The notes beneath the pieces are model-generated. The model was given only the letters and a program-made list of their open reading frames with translations. It searched no databases and was not told the DNA's origin. 64,000 nt of DNA from Acidithiobacillus ferrianus (lineage in GTDB: Bacteria > Pseudomonadota > Gammaproteobacteria > Acidithiobacillales > Acidithiobacillaceae), in assembly GCF_010378095.1 (NCBI RefSeq), contig NZ_WNJL01000037.1, positions 403,501-467,500 on the forward strand, written 5' to 3'. Each line of letters opens with the position of its first letter. Position 1 is the stretch's first letter. This document shows, one piece after another, positions 22,678-31,340 of this stretch. The position numbers were made by a program, and so were the translations under genes.

Positions 22678-22804
22678 ATGAAACGAGCTTGCGTTGATAT
22701 CAGCGAGACTGACAACGAGTTCCTGATCAAGGCGGAAATAACCCGGGGTCAAGAAAAAAGATGTCAAGGTCGGTGTGGACAATGGCGTGCTTACCATATT
22801 CTGA
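22678..22804 (+). pseudogene. Remnant of an Hsp20 small heat-shock protein gene
   Basis: The first frame reads MKRACVDISETDNEFLIKAE, the start of an alpha-crystallin domain. A shift near 22740 moves the matching sequence to another frame (PGVKKKDVKVGVDNGVLTI), which ends at a TGA at 22802-22804. Together they match the typical VDISETD...EFLIKAELPGV...DVKV...NGVLTI order. The gene is broken and truncated at both ends. Confidence 0.75.
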
Positions 22805-22954
22805 CCGCCCAGTCTGCCGCAGGCGCGCAGCCAGTCGGCGAAGGTCCTGGGAGCGAGGGCTAGGGTGATACTTATATTTGTCCGTTGACTCGCGCTGGCG
22901 AGGCCGTCGTGCGGAATACCTGGACCATGTGCGAAAGCCGCTGCGCGGCGGCCG
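22805..22954. other. Short intergenic remnant
   Basis: Between the Hsp20 remnant and the coiled-coil gene. A minus-strand reading (TLALAPRTFADWLRACGRLGG) is open but has no supporting start or family. Probably decayed DNA. Confidence 0.3.
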
Positions 22955-23301
22955 CTAACCTTTTCGCAGTTCCTGCAGGTCTCGCTCCAGTTTTTCCAGG
23001 CGGGTAAGGATGGAGTCGGGATAGGTCGGCTGCTTGGCATTGAGGATGGCGGAAGTCAGTGCGTCCAGCCTGGCGTTGAGCCGTTACTCATTACATCGAT
23101 GCGGCCATCCAGGCGGGAGAATCCTTCTTCCACGCGCTCGATCAGACGGTCGATACGGCTATCCAGGCGCTCGATATGACGCCCGTTTTCCTGGACTTCC
23201 TTTTCCATCGCATCGAGTCGCAGACGCAAGGCTTCCACGCCGGGGGCGATCACACCCTCCAGCATCTTGCGCAAACTGTCGATGGTTTCCTGTATGTCCA
23301 T
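22955..23301 (-). pseudogene. Coiled-coil protein gene with one frameshift
   Basis: The start at 23301 gives MDIQETIDSLRKMLEGVIAP and a long heptad-patterned helix (RIDRLIERVEEGFSRLDGRI). At about 23085 the frame ends soon in a divergent tail. A continuation in another frame (LNARLDALTSAILNAKQ, then DSILTRLEKLERDLQELRKG, stop at 22955) completes the heptad pattern. One indel therefore separates two halves of a protein of about 115 residues. It could be a true frameshift, a sequencing error or slippage. Confidence 0.6.
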
Positions 23302-23430
23302 GAGCGCAGTATGGCGGCGAGATCCTGAAAGAACAAGCATCGAGGCTGGCGCGCTTGCCGCTTTTTGAGGCGATAGCGGAAGACTCCGCCGCCGTTTTCG
23401 AAGGAGATCGCCATGCACGAACGAACACCC

Positions 23431-24705
23431 TCACCTCCGGTATACCACCCGCCCCTCCACCAACGTATATCGCACCTGCCCGCGCAACTCCCATTGTCCG
23501 TAAGGCAGATTCCGCCCGTGACTCCACTGGAGCGCGGGTTCCACGATGCAATAGGCCTCGGGGTCAAAGATACAGAGGTCAGCGGGAGCGCCGGCCACCA
23601 GGGATGGCGCGGGCAGGCCGATGGCGCGGGCAGGGCCGACACTCAACAGACCCAGCACCGTCATCATGTCCACCACCCCTTCATCCACCAGCCGCAGTGC
23701 AAGGGGCAGGAGCCATTCGACCGCGGCGATACCGAAGGGCGCCTGGGTAAAGGTCATGCCCGCGCGATCCACGCCCCAGGGGCTGTGGTCGCTACTGATG
23801 GCCGTGATAGCACCGGTGGCTGCGGCGAGACGCAGGGCATCGCGCTCTGCCGCAGGACGCAAAGGCGGCAGGGTCTTGGCGTGAGGGTTGAAGAAACCGA
23901 CATCCTGCTCGGTGAGCAGCAGGTGGTGGATGCTCACCCCACAACTCACCGGTTCACCCCGCTGACGCGCCGCCGCGACCTCGGCAACCGCGGCGACCGT
24001 ACTCAAGTGCGGAAAATGAATGGGACAGCCGCTGAGTGCGGCGATGGCGATGTCCCGCTGCACGCCGATCTGCTCCGCCGCCGCCGGACGTCCGGGCAAA
24101 CCCAAGCGGATGCTCGAATGGCCCTCGTGCATCACCCCCTGGGCCGCCAGTTCCGCTTCTTCGCCATGGAGCCATACCGGCAGGCCGAGATCCGCCGCGT
24201 AGCTCAGGGCCAGTCGCAACAAGGCCGCACTGGCCACGGATGCCTTGGCCTGACTGAAAACGATGGCGCCCGCTTCCGCCAAGCCCGCCATCTCGGTCAA
24301 CGCCGCACCCTGCAGCTGGGTCGTAAGGGCACCGGACAGATGCACCTTGGCCAAGTCCAGGCGATCCGCCAGCGTGCGCTGCGCTTGTAGGACGGCTGGG
24401 TTATCCGCCATGGGCTGGGTGTCCGGGCGCAGTACGACCTGGGTCACCCCACCCGCCACCGCCGCGCGCAATTCGCTGGCGAGATCACCATCCCGTCCGT
24501 GACCGGGCGTGTGCCCCTGAAAAGCGGTCTCGATGAAGCCGGGGCAGGCGATCAGCCCGCTGCCATCCAACACCTCTTCCGCCGTAAAGCCGACAGGCAG
24601 CGTGCCCCGCGCGACGATTCGGCCATCCGCCATGGCCAGATCCGTGACCGCATCAAACCCGTCATGGGGGTCCATCACCCGAATGTTGCGTATCATCCTG
24701 CGCAT
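23431..24705 (-). CDS. pyrX: Inactive dihydroorotase homologue, partner of aspartate carbamoyltransferase
   Basis: Protein of 424 residues with the amidohydrolase fold. The start is the ATG at 24705; a GTG at 24714 that overlaps the pyrB stop is an alternative. Active dihydroorotases carry HVHLREPG at the first metal site. Here the place reads IETAFQGHTPGHG, so the HxH pair is missing, and later sites are also changed (HLSTVAAV, AISSDHSPWG). This is the picture of Pseudomonas PyrC', a non-catalytic subunit needed for ATCase assembly. It directly follows pyrB in one operon. A functional pyrC should exist elsewhere in the genome. Confidence 0.85.
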   Translation of the reverse strand: MRRMIRNIRVMDPHDGFDAVTDLAMADGRIVARGTLPVGFTAEEVLDGSGLIACPGFIETAFQGHTPGHGRDGDLASELRAAVAGGVTQVVLRPDTQPMADNPAVLQAQRTLADRLDLAKVHLSGALTTQLQGAALTEMAGLAEAGAIVFSQAKASVASAALLRLALSYAADLGLPVWLHGEEAELAAQGVMHEGHSSIRLGLPGRPAAAEQIGVQRDIAIAALSGCPIHFPHLSTVAAVAEVAAARQRGEPVSCGVSIHHLLLTEQDVGFFNPHAKTLPPLRPAAERDALRLAAATGAITAISSDHSPWGVDRAGMTFTQAPFGIAAVEWLLPLALRLVDEGVVDMMTVLGLLSVGPARAIGLPAPSLVAGAPADLCIFDPEAYCIVEPALQWSHGRNLPYGQWELRGQVRYTLVEGRVVYRR

Positions 24706-24710
24706 GGCCT

Positions 24711-25694
24711 TCACTCCCCACCCGCCGCGCCCGCGAGGATGGCGAGCACCGCCATCCGCACCGCCAGACCATGGGCCACCTGTTGGAGAATCACCGCCTG
24801 CGCGCCATCGGCCACCTCCGAGGCGATTTCCACCCCGCGGTTCATGGGACCCGGATGCAGCACCAGCGCGCCGGGGTCCGCCCATCGCAGCCGCTCCGGC
24901 GTCAGTCCGAACCGACCGTGGAACTCATCCAGGCTAGGCAGACGGTGCGACACCATGCGCTCCCGTTGCAGGCGCAGGGCGCAAATCACATCCACGCCGC
25001 GCAAACCGGCCCGCAGATCGTGGTAGACATGCACCCCCAGCGCCGAGAGCGCCTCGGGCACCAGGGTACTTGGGCCGATGACGCGAATTTCCGGGCAGCC
25101 GAGAATGGACAAGGCATGTATCTGCGAGCGCGCCACCCGCGAATGCAGCACATCGCCGACAATGGCCACCACCCGGTCTTCGATGGGTCCCGCCAGGCGG
25201 CGGATGGTGAACACGTCCAGCAAAGCCTGCGTCGGGTGGGCATGTTGGCCATCGCCGGCGTTCACCACCAGCACCGAGTCGCCAAGATGGCGGACGACCA
25301 GATGGGCCGCCCCCGCCTCCGGGTGGCGAATGACGAAACCATCCACCTGCATGGCCACCAGATTATCGACCGTATCCATGAGGGATTCGCCTTTGCTGGC
25401 GCTACTGGTGCCGACAGCGATATTCAGCACATCCGCCGAGAGGCGTTTGGCGGCCAGTTCAAAGGTGCTGCGGGTGCGCGTGCTGTTCTCAAAGAAGAGG
25501 TTGACGATGGTGCGTCCGCGCAGGGTGGGGGTCTTTTTGACACTGCGGTTCGCGATACTGAGGAAAGACTCCGCCGTATCCAGTATCTGGAGCAGTTCCC
25601 GCTCCCGCAGACCTTCGATACTCAGCAGGTGGCGGAGTCGGCCCTGTGCGTCGTATTGCAGGTTACCTTCACCAAAACGCAGGGTGGCACTCAT
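24711..25694 (-). CDS. pyrB: Aspartate carbamoyltransferase catalytic subunit
   Basis: Protein of 327 residues. The carbamoyl-phosphate site [19 protein letters not shown] is intact, and the SSASKGES segment follows. Other conserved segments are [22 protein letters not shown] and GPMNRGVE. The N-terminal extension before IEGL is longer than in E. coli PyrB (310 residues), as in the Pseudomonas-type enzyme that needs a PyrC' partner. It catalyses the first committed step of pyrimidine synthesis. It overlaps pyrR by 4 bases upstream and pyrX downstream. Confidence 0.95.
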   Translation of the reverse strand: MSATLRFGEGNLQYDAQGRLRHLLSIEGLRERELLQILDTAESFLSIANRSVKKTPTLRGRTIVNLFFENSTRTRSTFELAAKRLSADVLNIAVGTSSASKGESLMDTVDNLVAMQVDGFVIRHPEAGAAHLVVRHLGDSVLVVNAGDGQHAHPTQALLDVFTIRRLAGPIEDRVVAIVGDVLHSRVARSQIHALSILGCPEIRVIGPSTLVPEALSALGVHVYHDLRAGLRGVDVICALRLQRERMVSHRLPSLDEFHGRFGLTPERLRWADPGALVLHPGPMNRGVEIASEVADGAQAVILQQVAHGLAVRMAVLAILAGAAGGE

Positions 25695-26197
25695 GGCTGC
25701 GGTCCCCGCTGCTCCAACTCCAAACGGAGCGGATCGGGGCCGCGCAGTTTGATATGTTCGCCCGCGGTGGCGTTCAGGCGCAACGCGGCGACGTCGGCGG
25801 TCACCGGTAATTCGTGCCCGCCGCGATCCACCAGCACGGCCAGACGGATGCGGGCAGGCCGTCCATAGTCGAAAATTTCGTTCATCGCGGCGCGCACCGT
25901 GCGACCAGTGTACAGGACATCGTCGATCAGGATGAGGTCGCGGCCCTCCACGTCGAAGGGAATATCCGAGGCGCGCACCTGGGGGTGCAGGCCGATCTGG
26001 CTGAAGTCGTCGCGATAAAAGGAAATGTCCACCTGCCCCAGGGGTTGCTGCAAGCCGAGCGCGGCGTGGAGGGTGCGCGCCAGCCAGACGCCGCCGGTAA
26101 AAATGCCGATCATCGCCGTTTGCTCCGGGTCGATGAGGGGGCGCAGATCACGCGCCATGCCCTCCAACAGTGCGGTCACGTCCCAGTCCGTTGTCAT
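25691..26197 (-). CDS. pyrR: Bifunctional pyr operon regulator / uracil phosphoribosyltransferase PyrR
   Basis: Protein of 168 residues starting MTTDWDV. The PRPP-binding loop is [18 protein letters not shown]. The flexible hood region has RDDFSQIG, as in PyrR. In Gram-positives PyrR binds pyr mRNA. In Gram-negatives with PyrR, the protein often acts mainly as uracil phosphoribosyltransferase or a regulator of the same operon. No PyrR RNA-binding loop was found by eye upstream. It overlaps ruvX by 4 bases and pyrB by 4. Confidence 0.9.
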   Translation of the reverse strand: MTTDWDVTALLEGMARDLRPLIDPEQTAMIGIFTGGVWLARTLHAALGLQQPLGQVDISFYRDDFSQIGLHPQVRASDIPFDVEGRDLILIDDVLYTGRTVRAAMNEIFDYGRPARIRLAVLVDRGGHELPVTADVAALRLNATAGEHIKLRGPDPLRLELEQRGPQP

Positions 26198-26625
26198 GTG
26201 TGTCTCCCGGCACGATGAAAAGTCCACAAAATTTCGCAGGCTGCGGCCTGATCCCGCAAACGATTCCGCTTTTTCTCGGAAAAGGTGCGATCTTTCAGGA
26301 GCCATTCGGCGGCATGGCTACTCAGACGCTCATCCACCCAATGGATAGGCAACGGGAAACGCCGTTGCAACCGTTCGGCAAAATTGCGCACCCGGTCCAC
26401 CATGCATCCCTCACGGCCATCCATGTGCAGGGGCAAACCCAGGACCAGCGCGCGGGGTTGCCATTCTCTGAGGATACGCGCGAAGCCCTCCCAATCCGGA
26501 CCACGCTCGCCATTGCGCAGGGTGGCGATCCCTTGCGGCGCCAGACCGGATTCTCCCAGAACCGCGATTCCGATACGGCGCTCCCCGAAGTCTATCCCGA
26601 GCAGCGGCCCATCCCGCTCAGGCAT
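26194..26625 (-). CDS. ruvX: YqgF/RuvX family RNase H-like Holliday junction resolvase / pre-16S rRNA nuclease
   Basis: Protein of 143 residues. The start at 26625 overlaps the yqgE stop by 8 bases; a start at 26637 is possible. The fold signature is LGIDFGERRIGIAV with the first catalytic Asp, LVLGLPLHMDG, and WVDERLSS with the catalytic Glu, ending in DQAAACEIL. YqgF is essential in E. coli and processes the 5' end of 16S rRNA. Its pairing with yqgE is common in gamma- and beta-proteobacteria. Confidence 0.92.
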   Translation of the reverse strand: MPERDGPLLGIDFGERRIGIAVLGESGLAPQGIATLRNGERGPDWEGFARILREWQPRALVLGLPLHMDGREGCMVDRVRNFAERLQRRFPLPIHWVDERLSSHAAEWLLKDRTFSEKKRNRLRDQAAACEILWTFHRAGRHT

Positions 26626-27175
26626 GACCCGCCGCACCGCTGAGCAGACGCATGTCTACCCCCAGCAGGCGCGCCGCGGCCTGCCAGCGCTCACTGGCGG
26701 GCAGATCGAAGATCACCGCCATGTCCAGGGGGCCGTGCAGCCAAGCGTTTTCTTTCAGTTCCTCTTCCAGTTGCTGCGCGCCCCAGCCGGCATAACCCAG
26801 CGCCAGCAGGTAGCGCTGCGGCTCCTCATGCTGGGCAATGGCCTGCAGGATATCCGACGAACTGGTCAGGGCCAGATCATCATTCACTTCCAGACTGGAG
26901 AGCCATTCACCCCGCGGAGCGTGCAGAATGAATCCGTGCTGAGGCTGCACCGGCCCGCCCCAGTATACCGGGCGATGAATCATTTCCTCGGACGGCTGGA
27001 TATCCACCGCGCGCAGGGCGTCGGACATATTGATGTCCACCAGGCGGTTGATGACCACGCCCATGGCGCCTTCGACACTGTGCTCGCAGACCACGATCAC
27101 GGTGCGGTCAAAAACGCCGTCGTGCAGGCCCGGCATGGCGATGAGCAGATGATTTTTGAGAGAAGAAAAGGTCAT
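26618..27175 (-). CDS. yqgE: YqgE/AlgH family protein
   Basis: Protein of 185 residues from the ATG at 27175 (MTFSSLKNHLLIAMPGL); a Met at 27184 is also possible. The family signature is LIAMPGLHDGVFDRTVIVVCEH, then GAMGVVINR, the GGPVQPQHGFILH segment and YAGWGAQQLEEELKENAWL. The function is not settled in any organism; AlgH was tied to alginate gene control in Pseudomonas. It precedes ruvX as in many genomes. Confidence 0.92.
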   Translation of the reverse strand: MTFSSLKNHLLIAMPGLHDGVFDRTVIVVCEHSVEGAMGVVINRLVDINMSDALRAVDIQPSEEMIHRPVYWGGPVQPQHGFILHAPRGEWLSSLEVNDDLALTSSSDILQAIAQHEEPQRYLLALGYAGWGAQQLEEELKENAWLHGPLDMAVIFDLPASERWQAAARLLGVDMRLLSGAAGHA

Positions 27176-27244
27176 AAGTCCCATGATACGTGTTTTAACG
27201 CGAAAACGGCAGATACCGTGATCGATCGCCACGGATCGGGCGCA

Positions 27245-28183
27245 TCACCGCCCTCGTTCCAGACGTTGCCAGAGCAGTTCTGCCGCGTCGATCCCGAAGA
27301 AGCGCCTGATCTCCCGCGCCCCGGTGGGGCTGGTGACATTGATCTCCGTCACATACCCGCCAATCACATCCAGACCGACAAAGAGCAGGCCCGCGGCGCG
27401 CAAGGCCGGTCCTATCGCCGCGCAGATCTCCTGATCGCGGTCATTCAGCGGCGCCGCCACCCCGGTCGCCCCCGCCACCAGATTGCCGCGAAAATCCGCG
27501 GCCGAAGGCACCCGCAGCAGGGCACCCGGCACGGGCACACCATCCACCATGAGAATCCGTTTGTCGCCCTCGCGGATGGCGGGCAGGTAACGCTGCGCCA
27601 TCACGTAACGCTGACCCCAGCCCGTCACCGTCTCCAGAATGCTGCCCACATTCCGGTCCCGCCGGTGCAGATAGAATACACCCTCCCCCCCCCGCGCCGA
27701 GAGCGGTTTGACGACGATCTCGCCATGCTCGACGAGAAAGGCTCGTAAATCCCCAAGATCGCGGCTGACCAGCAAGGGTGGCAGAAACTCCGGGAAATGC
27801 AGGGCGTAGAGTTTTTCGTTGGCGTTACGCAGACTGACCGGATCGTTGACCACCCAAGTCCCCGCGTGCTCCAGCAGATAACAGGCGGTGAGATACTCCA
27901 GATCCACGGGCGGGTCCTTGCGCATCAACACGACATCCATGTCGGCGAGGGGCCGTTCCTCGGGTTCACCCAGCGTGCTGTAATCTTCCACGCCGTCACG
28001 CGCAACGACGGCCCGCAATCGTCCCCAGGAACGTCCTTCGCGCAAAAAGAGATCCGCCGGGGTAAAGACCCAACACGCATGCCCGCGCGCCTGTGCCGCC
28101 AGCAACATGGCGAAGGTGGTGTCCTTGGCGGGCTTGATCCCGGCGATGGGGTCCATGAGCACAGCGGCTTTGAGCACGCTCAC
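27245..28183 (-). CDS. gshB: Glutathione synthetase
   Basis: Protein of 312 residues. The GTG at 28183 overlaps the gshA stop (GTGA), and upstream residues in frame have no homology. The prokaryotic ATP-grasp family is shown by VLMDPIAGIKPAKDTTFAML, LMRKDPPVD, the ATP loop region VVKPLSARGGEGVF, and the metal-binding end LFVGLDVIGGYVTEINVTSPTG. It joins gamma-glutamylcysteine and glycine. It is coupled to gshA so both glutathione steps are co-made; glutathione also feeds sulfur oxidation in acidithiobacilli. Confidence 0.95.
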   Translation of the reverse strand: MSVLKAAVLMDPIAGIKPAKDTTFAMLLAAQARGHACWVFTPADLFLREGRSWGRLRAVVARDGVEDYSTLGEPEERPLADMDVVLMRKDPPVDLEYLTACYLLEHAGTWVVNDPVSLRNANEKLYALHFPEFLPPLLVSRDLGDLRAFLVEHGEIVVKPLSARGGEGVFYLHRRDRNVGSILETVTGWGQRYVMAQRYLPAIREGDKRILMVDGVPVPGALLRVPSAADFRGNLVAGATGVAAPLNDRDQEICAAIGPALRAAGLLFVGLDVIGGYVTEINVTSPTGAREIRRFFGIDAAELLWQRLERGR

Positions 28184-29493
28184 AGCGCAGACTCCCGCAC
28201 CACATCCTGCACTCGCCAGTCCGCCATTTCCCGCGCCGCAGCCACCAACGCCAGGCGGGCGATCACCCCATAGGCGTAATAACGGTTCACCGGCGCATCG
28301 GGAGGTGATTGCCGGCAGGGGGCCACACAAGTCTGCCCAAAGGCCATGGGCTCGAAGTGCGCGCCCGGCGCATTGAGATTCTCGTCCCGCCCACGCTCCG
28401 TATGCACTCGATAGAAGCCACCCAGTACCTGCTGGCCGATCATGTACACCACCGGTTCCGCCACCGCCTCCCGGGCCGTCTGCTCGAAGGTATAAACGCC
28501 CTCCTGGATGAAGACATCGCTGACTGGCAGCCCTTCCTTGCTCTTGGCCATACGGCTGCGCTCCTTCCGGTTGAGATCGAGAAACTCCTCGCCCGAATAT
28601 GCCGTCATGATGCCCATGCCGTAAGTGCCGGCGTCGGCCTTGACGATGACAAAGGGCCGTTGACGGATACCGTAATGCGCATAACGCTCGCGGGTGATCT
28701 CCAGGACCGCATCCACATTGGCGACCAGGCATTCACGGCCCTCTGAACGCATAAAATCGATGCCCTGGCAGCGGCGGAAAATCGGGTCGATCAGCCAGGG
28801 GTCGATGCCGATCACCCCCGCCAACTCCTGTGCCGCAGAGCGATAATGGGTGAAATGCTGGGATTTGCGACGGCTACGCCAGCCCGCCGCCAGAGGAGGC
28901 AGAATAGGCTGCTCCAGATCCGCCAATATTTCCGGTACGCCGCCAGACAAATCGTTATTCAACAAGATCAGCTGCGCATCGAAGCCGGCTATCGCGATAC
29001 GTCCGCCCTCCCGCCGCAGTGACTCCAGGATCAACCGGTTACCCGAGGGCAACGCATAGACCGAGCGATCCTCCAAAGTCAGTGAGCCCACCCGTACTTC
29101 CAAGCCGGACAGTTCCAGCAGCTCGCGCAGCCGTGCCACGTTTTCCAGGTAAAAGAGGTTACGGGTGTGGTTTTCCGGGATCAGCAGTATCCGCTCCAGA
29201 CCCGGATGATACTGATTGAGAAAGTGCTGGATCGCGGTCACATAGAGCGCGGAAAAATCTGGATTGAGATTGTTGAATCCCGCCGAAAACAGGTTGGTAT
29301 CCACGGGCGCCAGTTTGAAACCCGCATTGCGCAGGTCCACGGAAGCATAAAAAGGCGGCGGCGTCCGTTGCCATTGCCCGCGGAACCAGCGCTCGATCGC
29401 ACACTGTTCGGCGATCAGGTGCCGCTCGATATCCAGCAGAGCCTCCACCCGGTCCGTGGCCAGGAAAGGGATGTCCCGCAACACTTCTGTCAT
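28180..29493 (-). CDS. gshA: Glutamate-cysteine ligase of the T. ferrooxidans-type family
   Basis: Protein of 437 residues, unlike the E. coli GshA (518) or plant type, and recognisable as the ATP-grasp-like family first seen in Thiobacillus ferrooxidans. Visible conserved parts are VDLRNAGFKLAPVDTNLFSAGF, LLIPENHTRN, VKADAGTYGMGIMT, and GGFYRVHTERG with NLNAPGAHF. It makes gamma-glutamylcysteine. It starts 10 bases after the gltA stop and overlaps gshB by 4 bases. This type is one of the stronger taxon hints in the window. Confidence 0.92.
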   Translation of the reverse strand: MTEVLRDIPFLATDRVEALLDIERHLIAEQCAIERWFRGQWQRTPPPFYASVDLRNAGFKLAPVDTNLFSAGFNNLNPDFSALYVTAIQHFLNQYHPGLERILLIPENHTRNLFYLENVARLRELLELSGLEVRVGSLTLEDRSVYALPSGNRLILESLRREGGRIAIAGFDAQLILLNNDLSGGVPEILADLEQPILPPLAAGWRSRRKSQHFTHYRSAAQELAGVIGIDPWLIDPIFRRCQGIDFMRSEGRECLVANVDAVLEITRERYAHYGIRQRPFVIVKADAGTYGMGIMTAYSGEEFLDLNRKERSRMAKSKEGLPVSDVFIQEGVYTFEQTAREAVAEPVVYMIGQQVLGGFYRVHTERGRDENLNAPGAHFEPMAFGQTCVAPCRQSPPDAPVNRYYAYGVIARLALVAAAREMADWRVQDVVRESAL

Positions 29494-29502
29494 ATGTTTA
29501 TC

Positions 29503-30663
29503 CTAGAATCGTTGAGCAACAGGAACATAGCTCTTCGGCTGTTCTCCTATATACACCTGCGTGGGCCGGAAAATCCGGTTATCCGCCAGTTGCTCCCGCC
29601 AGTGCGCCAACCAGCCGGCGGAGCGCGCCATCGCAAAAATGGGCGTAAAAAGATCTGCCTTGATGCCCATCTCGTGGTATAGCACCCCCGAGTAGAAGTC
29701 CACGTTCGCGTGGACACCCTTGGGACCGAGGCGCTCGGTCGCCTGACGTTCCACTTCCATCGCGATCTCGAAAAGTCGGCTGTGACGCAGATTGCCATGA
29801 CTGGCGAGTTCCTCCATCATCCCCTTGAGCAGGGTGGCGCGCGGGTCACGCGTCTTGTAGACGCGATGCCCGAAACCCCAGATTTTTTCCTTGTTCGCCA
29901 TTTTACCATCGAGATAAGCGCCCACGCGCTGGACGGTGCCGATATCCTCCAGCATCTCCACCACCTTCTGATTGGCACCGCCGTGCAACGGGCCAGCCAG
30001 GGTTCCGATGGCACCGCCGATGACGTGGTAGGGGTTGGTCAGCGTAGAACCGGTCACCAGCACCGAGAAGGTACTGGCGTTGATGGTGTGTTCGGCATGC
30101 AGAATCAGACAGGAATCGAGAATGTCGACAAAGGCCGGATCCGGCTCATGACCGGACAGCATATACAGGAAATTGGCTGCATGACTCAGATCGGAACGCG
30201 GCGGGATGGGGTCGTTACCAAAACGCATCTGTTCCCACATGGCGACGATGGTGGGTATGCGGGCGATGATCCGCATCGCCATCGCATCGAGGTGGGGCGT
30301 ATTTTCGCGCTCGGCGTCAGAAAGCTCTTGCTGCGGATAGAACATGCCCAGACTCGCCACGGCACAGTGCAGCATATCCATGGGGTGTCCGGTCACTGGC
30401 ATGAACTTCATGATTTCCCGGACGTTATACTTGACTTGCCGGTGCGCGCGCAGACCGCGATCGAATTGATCCAGCGCTTTGGCGCTCGGCAACGCGCCGT
30501 CGAGGAGCAACAGCGCCACTTCTTCATAATTGCTGTGTTCTACCAGATCGGCAATGGTGTAACCACGATACGTCAAGAAGCCCGCAGCCCCATCAATATG
30601 AGAAACACTGGAATGGGTTGCAGGGACTCCTTCCAAGCCTGGAGCAAAGTGCGTATCCGCCAT
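29503..30663 (-). CDS. gltA: Citrate synthase
   Basis: Protein of 386 residues. The start follows AAGGAG. The catalytic residues are visible: His in LHAEHTINAST, His in GGAIGTLAGPLHGGANQ, the GFGHRVYKTRDPR loop and Asp in NVDFYSGVLYHEMG. The length fits the short dimeric type rather than the hexameric E. coli type, and NADH control is therefore unlikely. It condenses oxaloacetate and acetyl-CoA, probably for glutamate and other biosynthesis in an incomplete cycle. It heads the gltA-gshA-gshB group, linking glutamate supply with glutathione synthesis. Confidence 0.95.
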   Translation of the reverse strand: MADTHFAPGLEGVPATHSSVSHIDGAAGFLTYRGYTIADLVEHSNYEEVALLLLDGALPSAKALDQFDRGLRAHRQVKYNVREIMKFMPVTGHPMDMLHCAVASLGMFYPQQELSDAERENTPHLDAMAMRIIARIPTIVAMWEQMRFGNDPIPPRSDLSHAANFLYMLSGHEPDPAFVDILDSCLILHAEHTINASTFSVLVTGSTLTNPYHVIGGAIGTLAGPLHGGANQKVVEMLEDIGTVQRVGAYLDGKMANKEKIWGFGHRVYKTRDPRATLLKGMMEELASHGNLRHSRLFEIAMEVERQATERLGPKGVHANVDFYSGVLYHEMGIKADLFTPIFAMARSAGWLAHWREQLADNRIFRPTQVYIGEQPKSYVPVAQRF

Positions 30664-30749
30664 GCGGAACTCCTTCTATCGTGGTAGCGATGATCCAACC
30701 GAGGCGGAAAACGCTAGAAATCATTCCCGTGGCATGATAACCCGCCCAC

Positions 30750-30778
30750 AAAATAAAAGGGAGGCCATCGAGCCTCCC
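30750..30778 (-). terminator. Intrinsic terminator after erpA
   Basis: On the minus strand GGGAGGC-TCGATG-GCCTCCC is followed by TTTTATTTT. Confidence 0.85.
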
Positions 30779-30808
30779 ATCGGGGCGCCGCCATACCGAC
30801 GCCAAAGA

Positions 30809-31180
30809 TCAGGCCGAGAAGGAAGATCCACACCCGCAGGTGGTCGTGGCGTTGGGATTCTTGATGACGAACTGCGCACCTTCCAAGCCCTCGCTGTAAT
30901 CGATCTCCGCGCCCGCCAGATACTGATAGCTCATGGGATCGATCAGGAGACTTACGCCAAACTGCTGCACTTCCGTATCGCCTTCGTTCATGTTTTCATC
31001 GAAGGTGAAGCCGTACTGAAAGCCAGAACAGCCACCTCCGGTCACAAAGACGCGAAGCTTCAGGGCGTCGGACCCTTCCTCCTCGATCAGCGACTTGATC
31101 TTTTCCGCCGCATTATCGGTCAATGTCATGACCGGGGGAATGGCATCCAGATTCGTCATGGTTTCTGTTGCTGTGCTCAT
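30809..31180 (-). CDS. erpA: Iron-sulfur cluster insertion protein ErpA (A-type carrier)
   Basis: Protein of 123 residues with the three A-type cysteines: [11 protein letters not shown] and the C-terminal TTCGCGSSF. The segment [21 protein letters not shown] is typical. It delivers Fe-S clusters to apoproteins. ErpA rather than IscA is favoured because no isc genes adjoin and [11 protein letters not shown] resembles ErpA. It is a single-gene unit with its own terminator. Confidence 0.93.
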   Translation of the reverse strand: MSTATETMTNLDAIPPVMTLTDNAAEKIKSLIEEEGSDALKLRVFVTGGGCSGFQYGFTFDENMNEGDTEVQQFGVSLLIDPMSYQYLAGAEIDYSEGLEGAQFVIKNPNATTTCGCGSSFSA

Positions 31181-31340
31181 TACGTGTCACTCCATGCGCC
31201 GCAGCGCTTCATCCAGTGGATAGTCGAGTATTCTGCTCGCATTTACGCGGGGGCGTCAAGTCGAGACAAGGACCAGTTGAAGACCGGTTCAACCTCTCCG
31301 CGACGAGAATCGACCCCTCCGGAGCCGTTCGGCCCAAAAA

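Noticed and set aside
22543..23040. Minus-strand ORF of 165 codons over the Hsp20 remnant
   Set aside because: Mixed frames; part of it is the second half of the frameshifted coiled-coil gene and the rest has no family signal.
24771..25868. Long plus-strand ORF of 365 codons opposite pyrB/pyrR
   Set aside because: Antisense shadow of high-GC coding sequence; the minus strand has clear pyrB and pyrR motifs.
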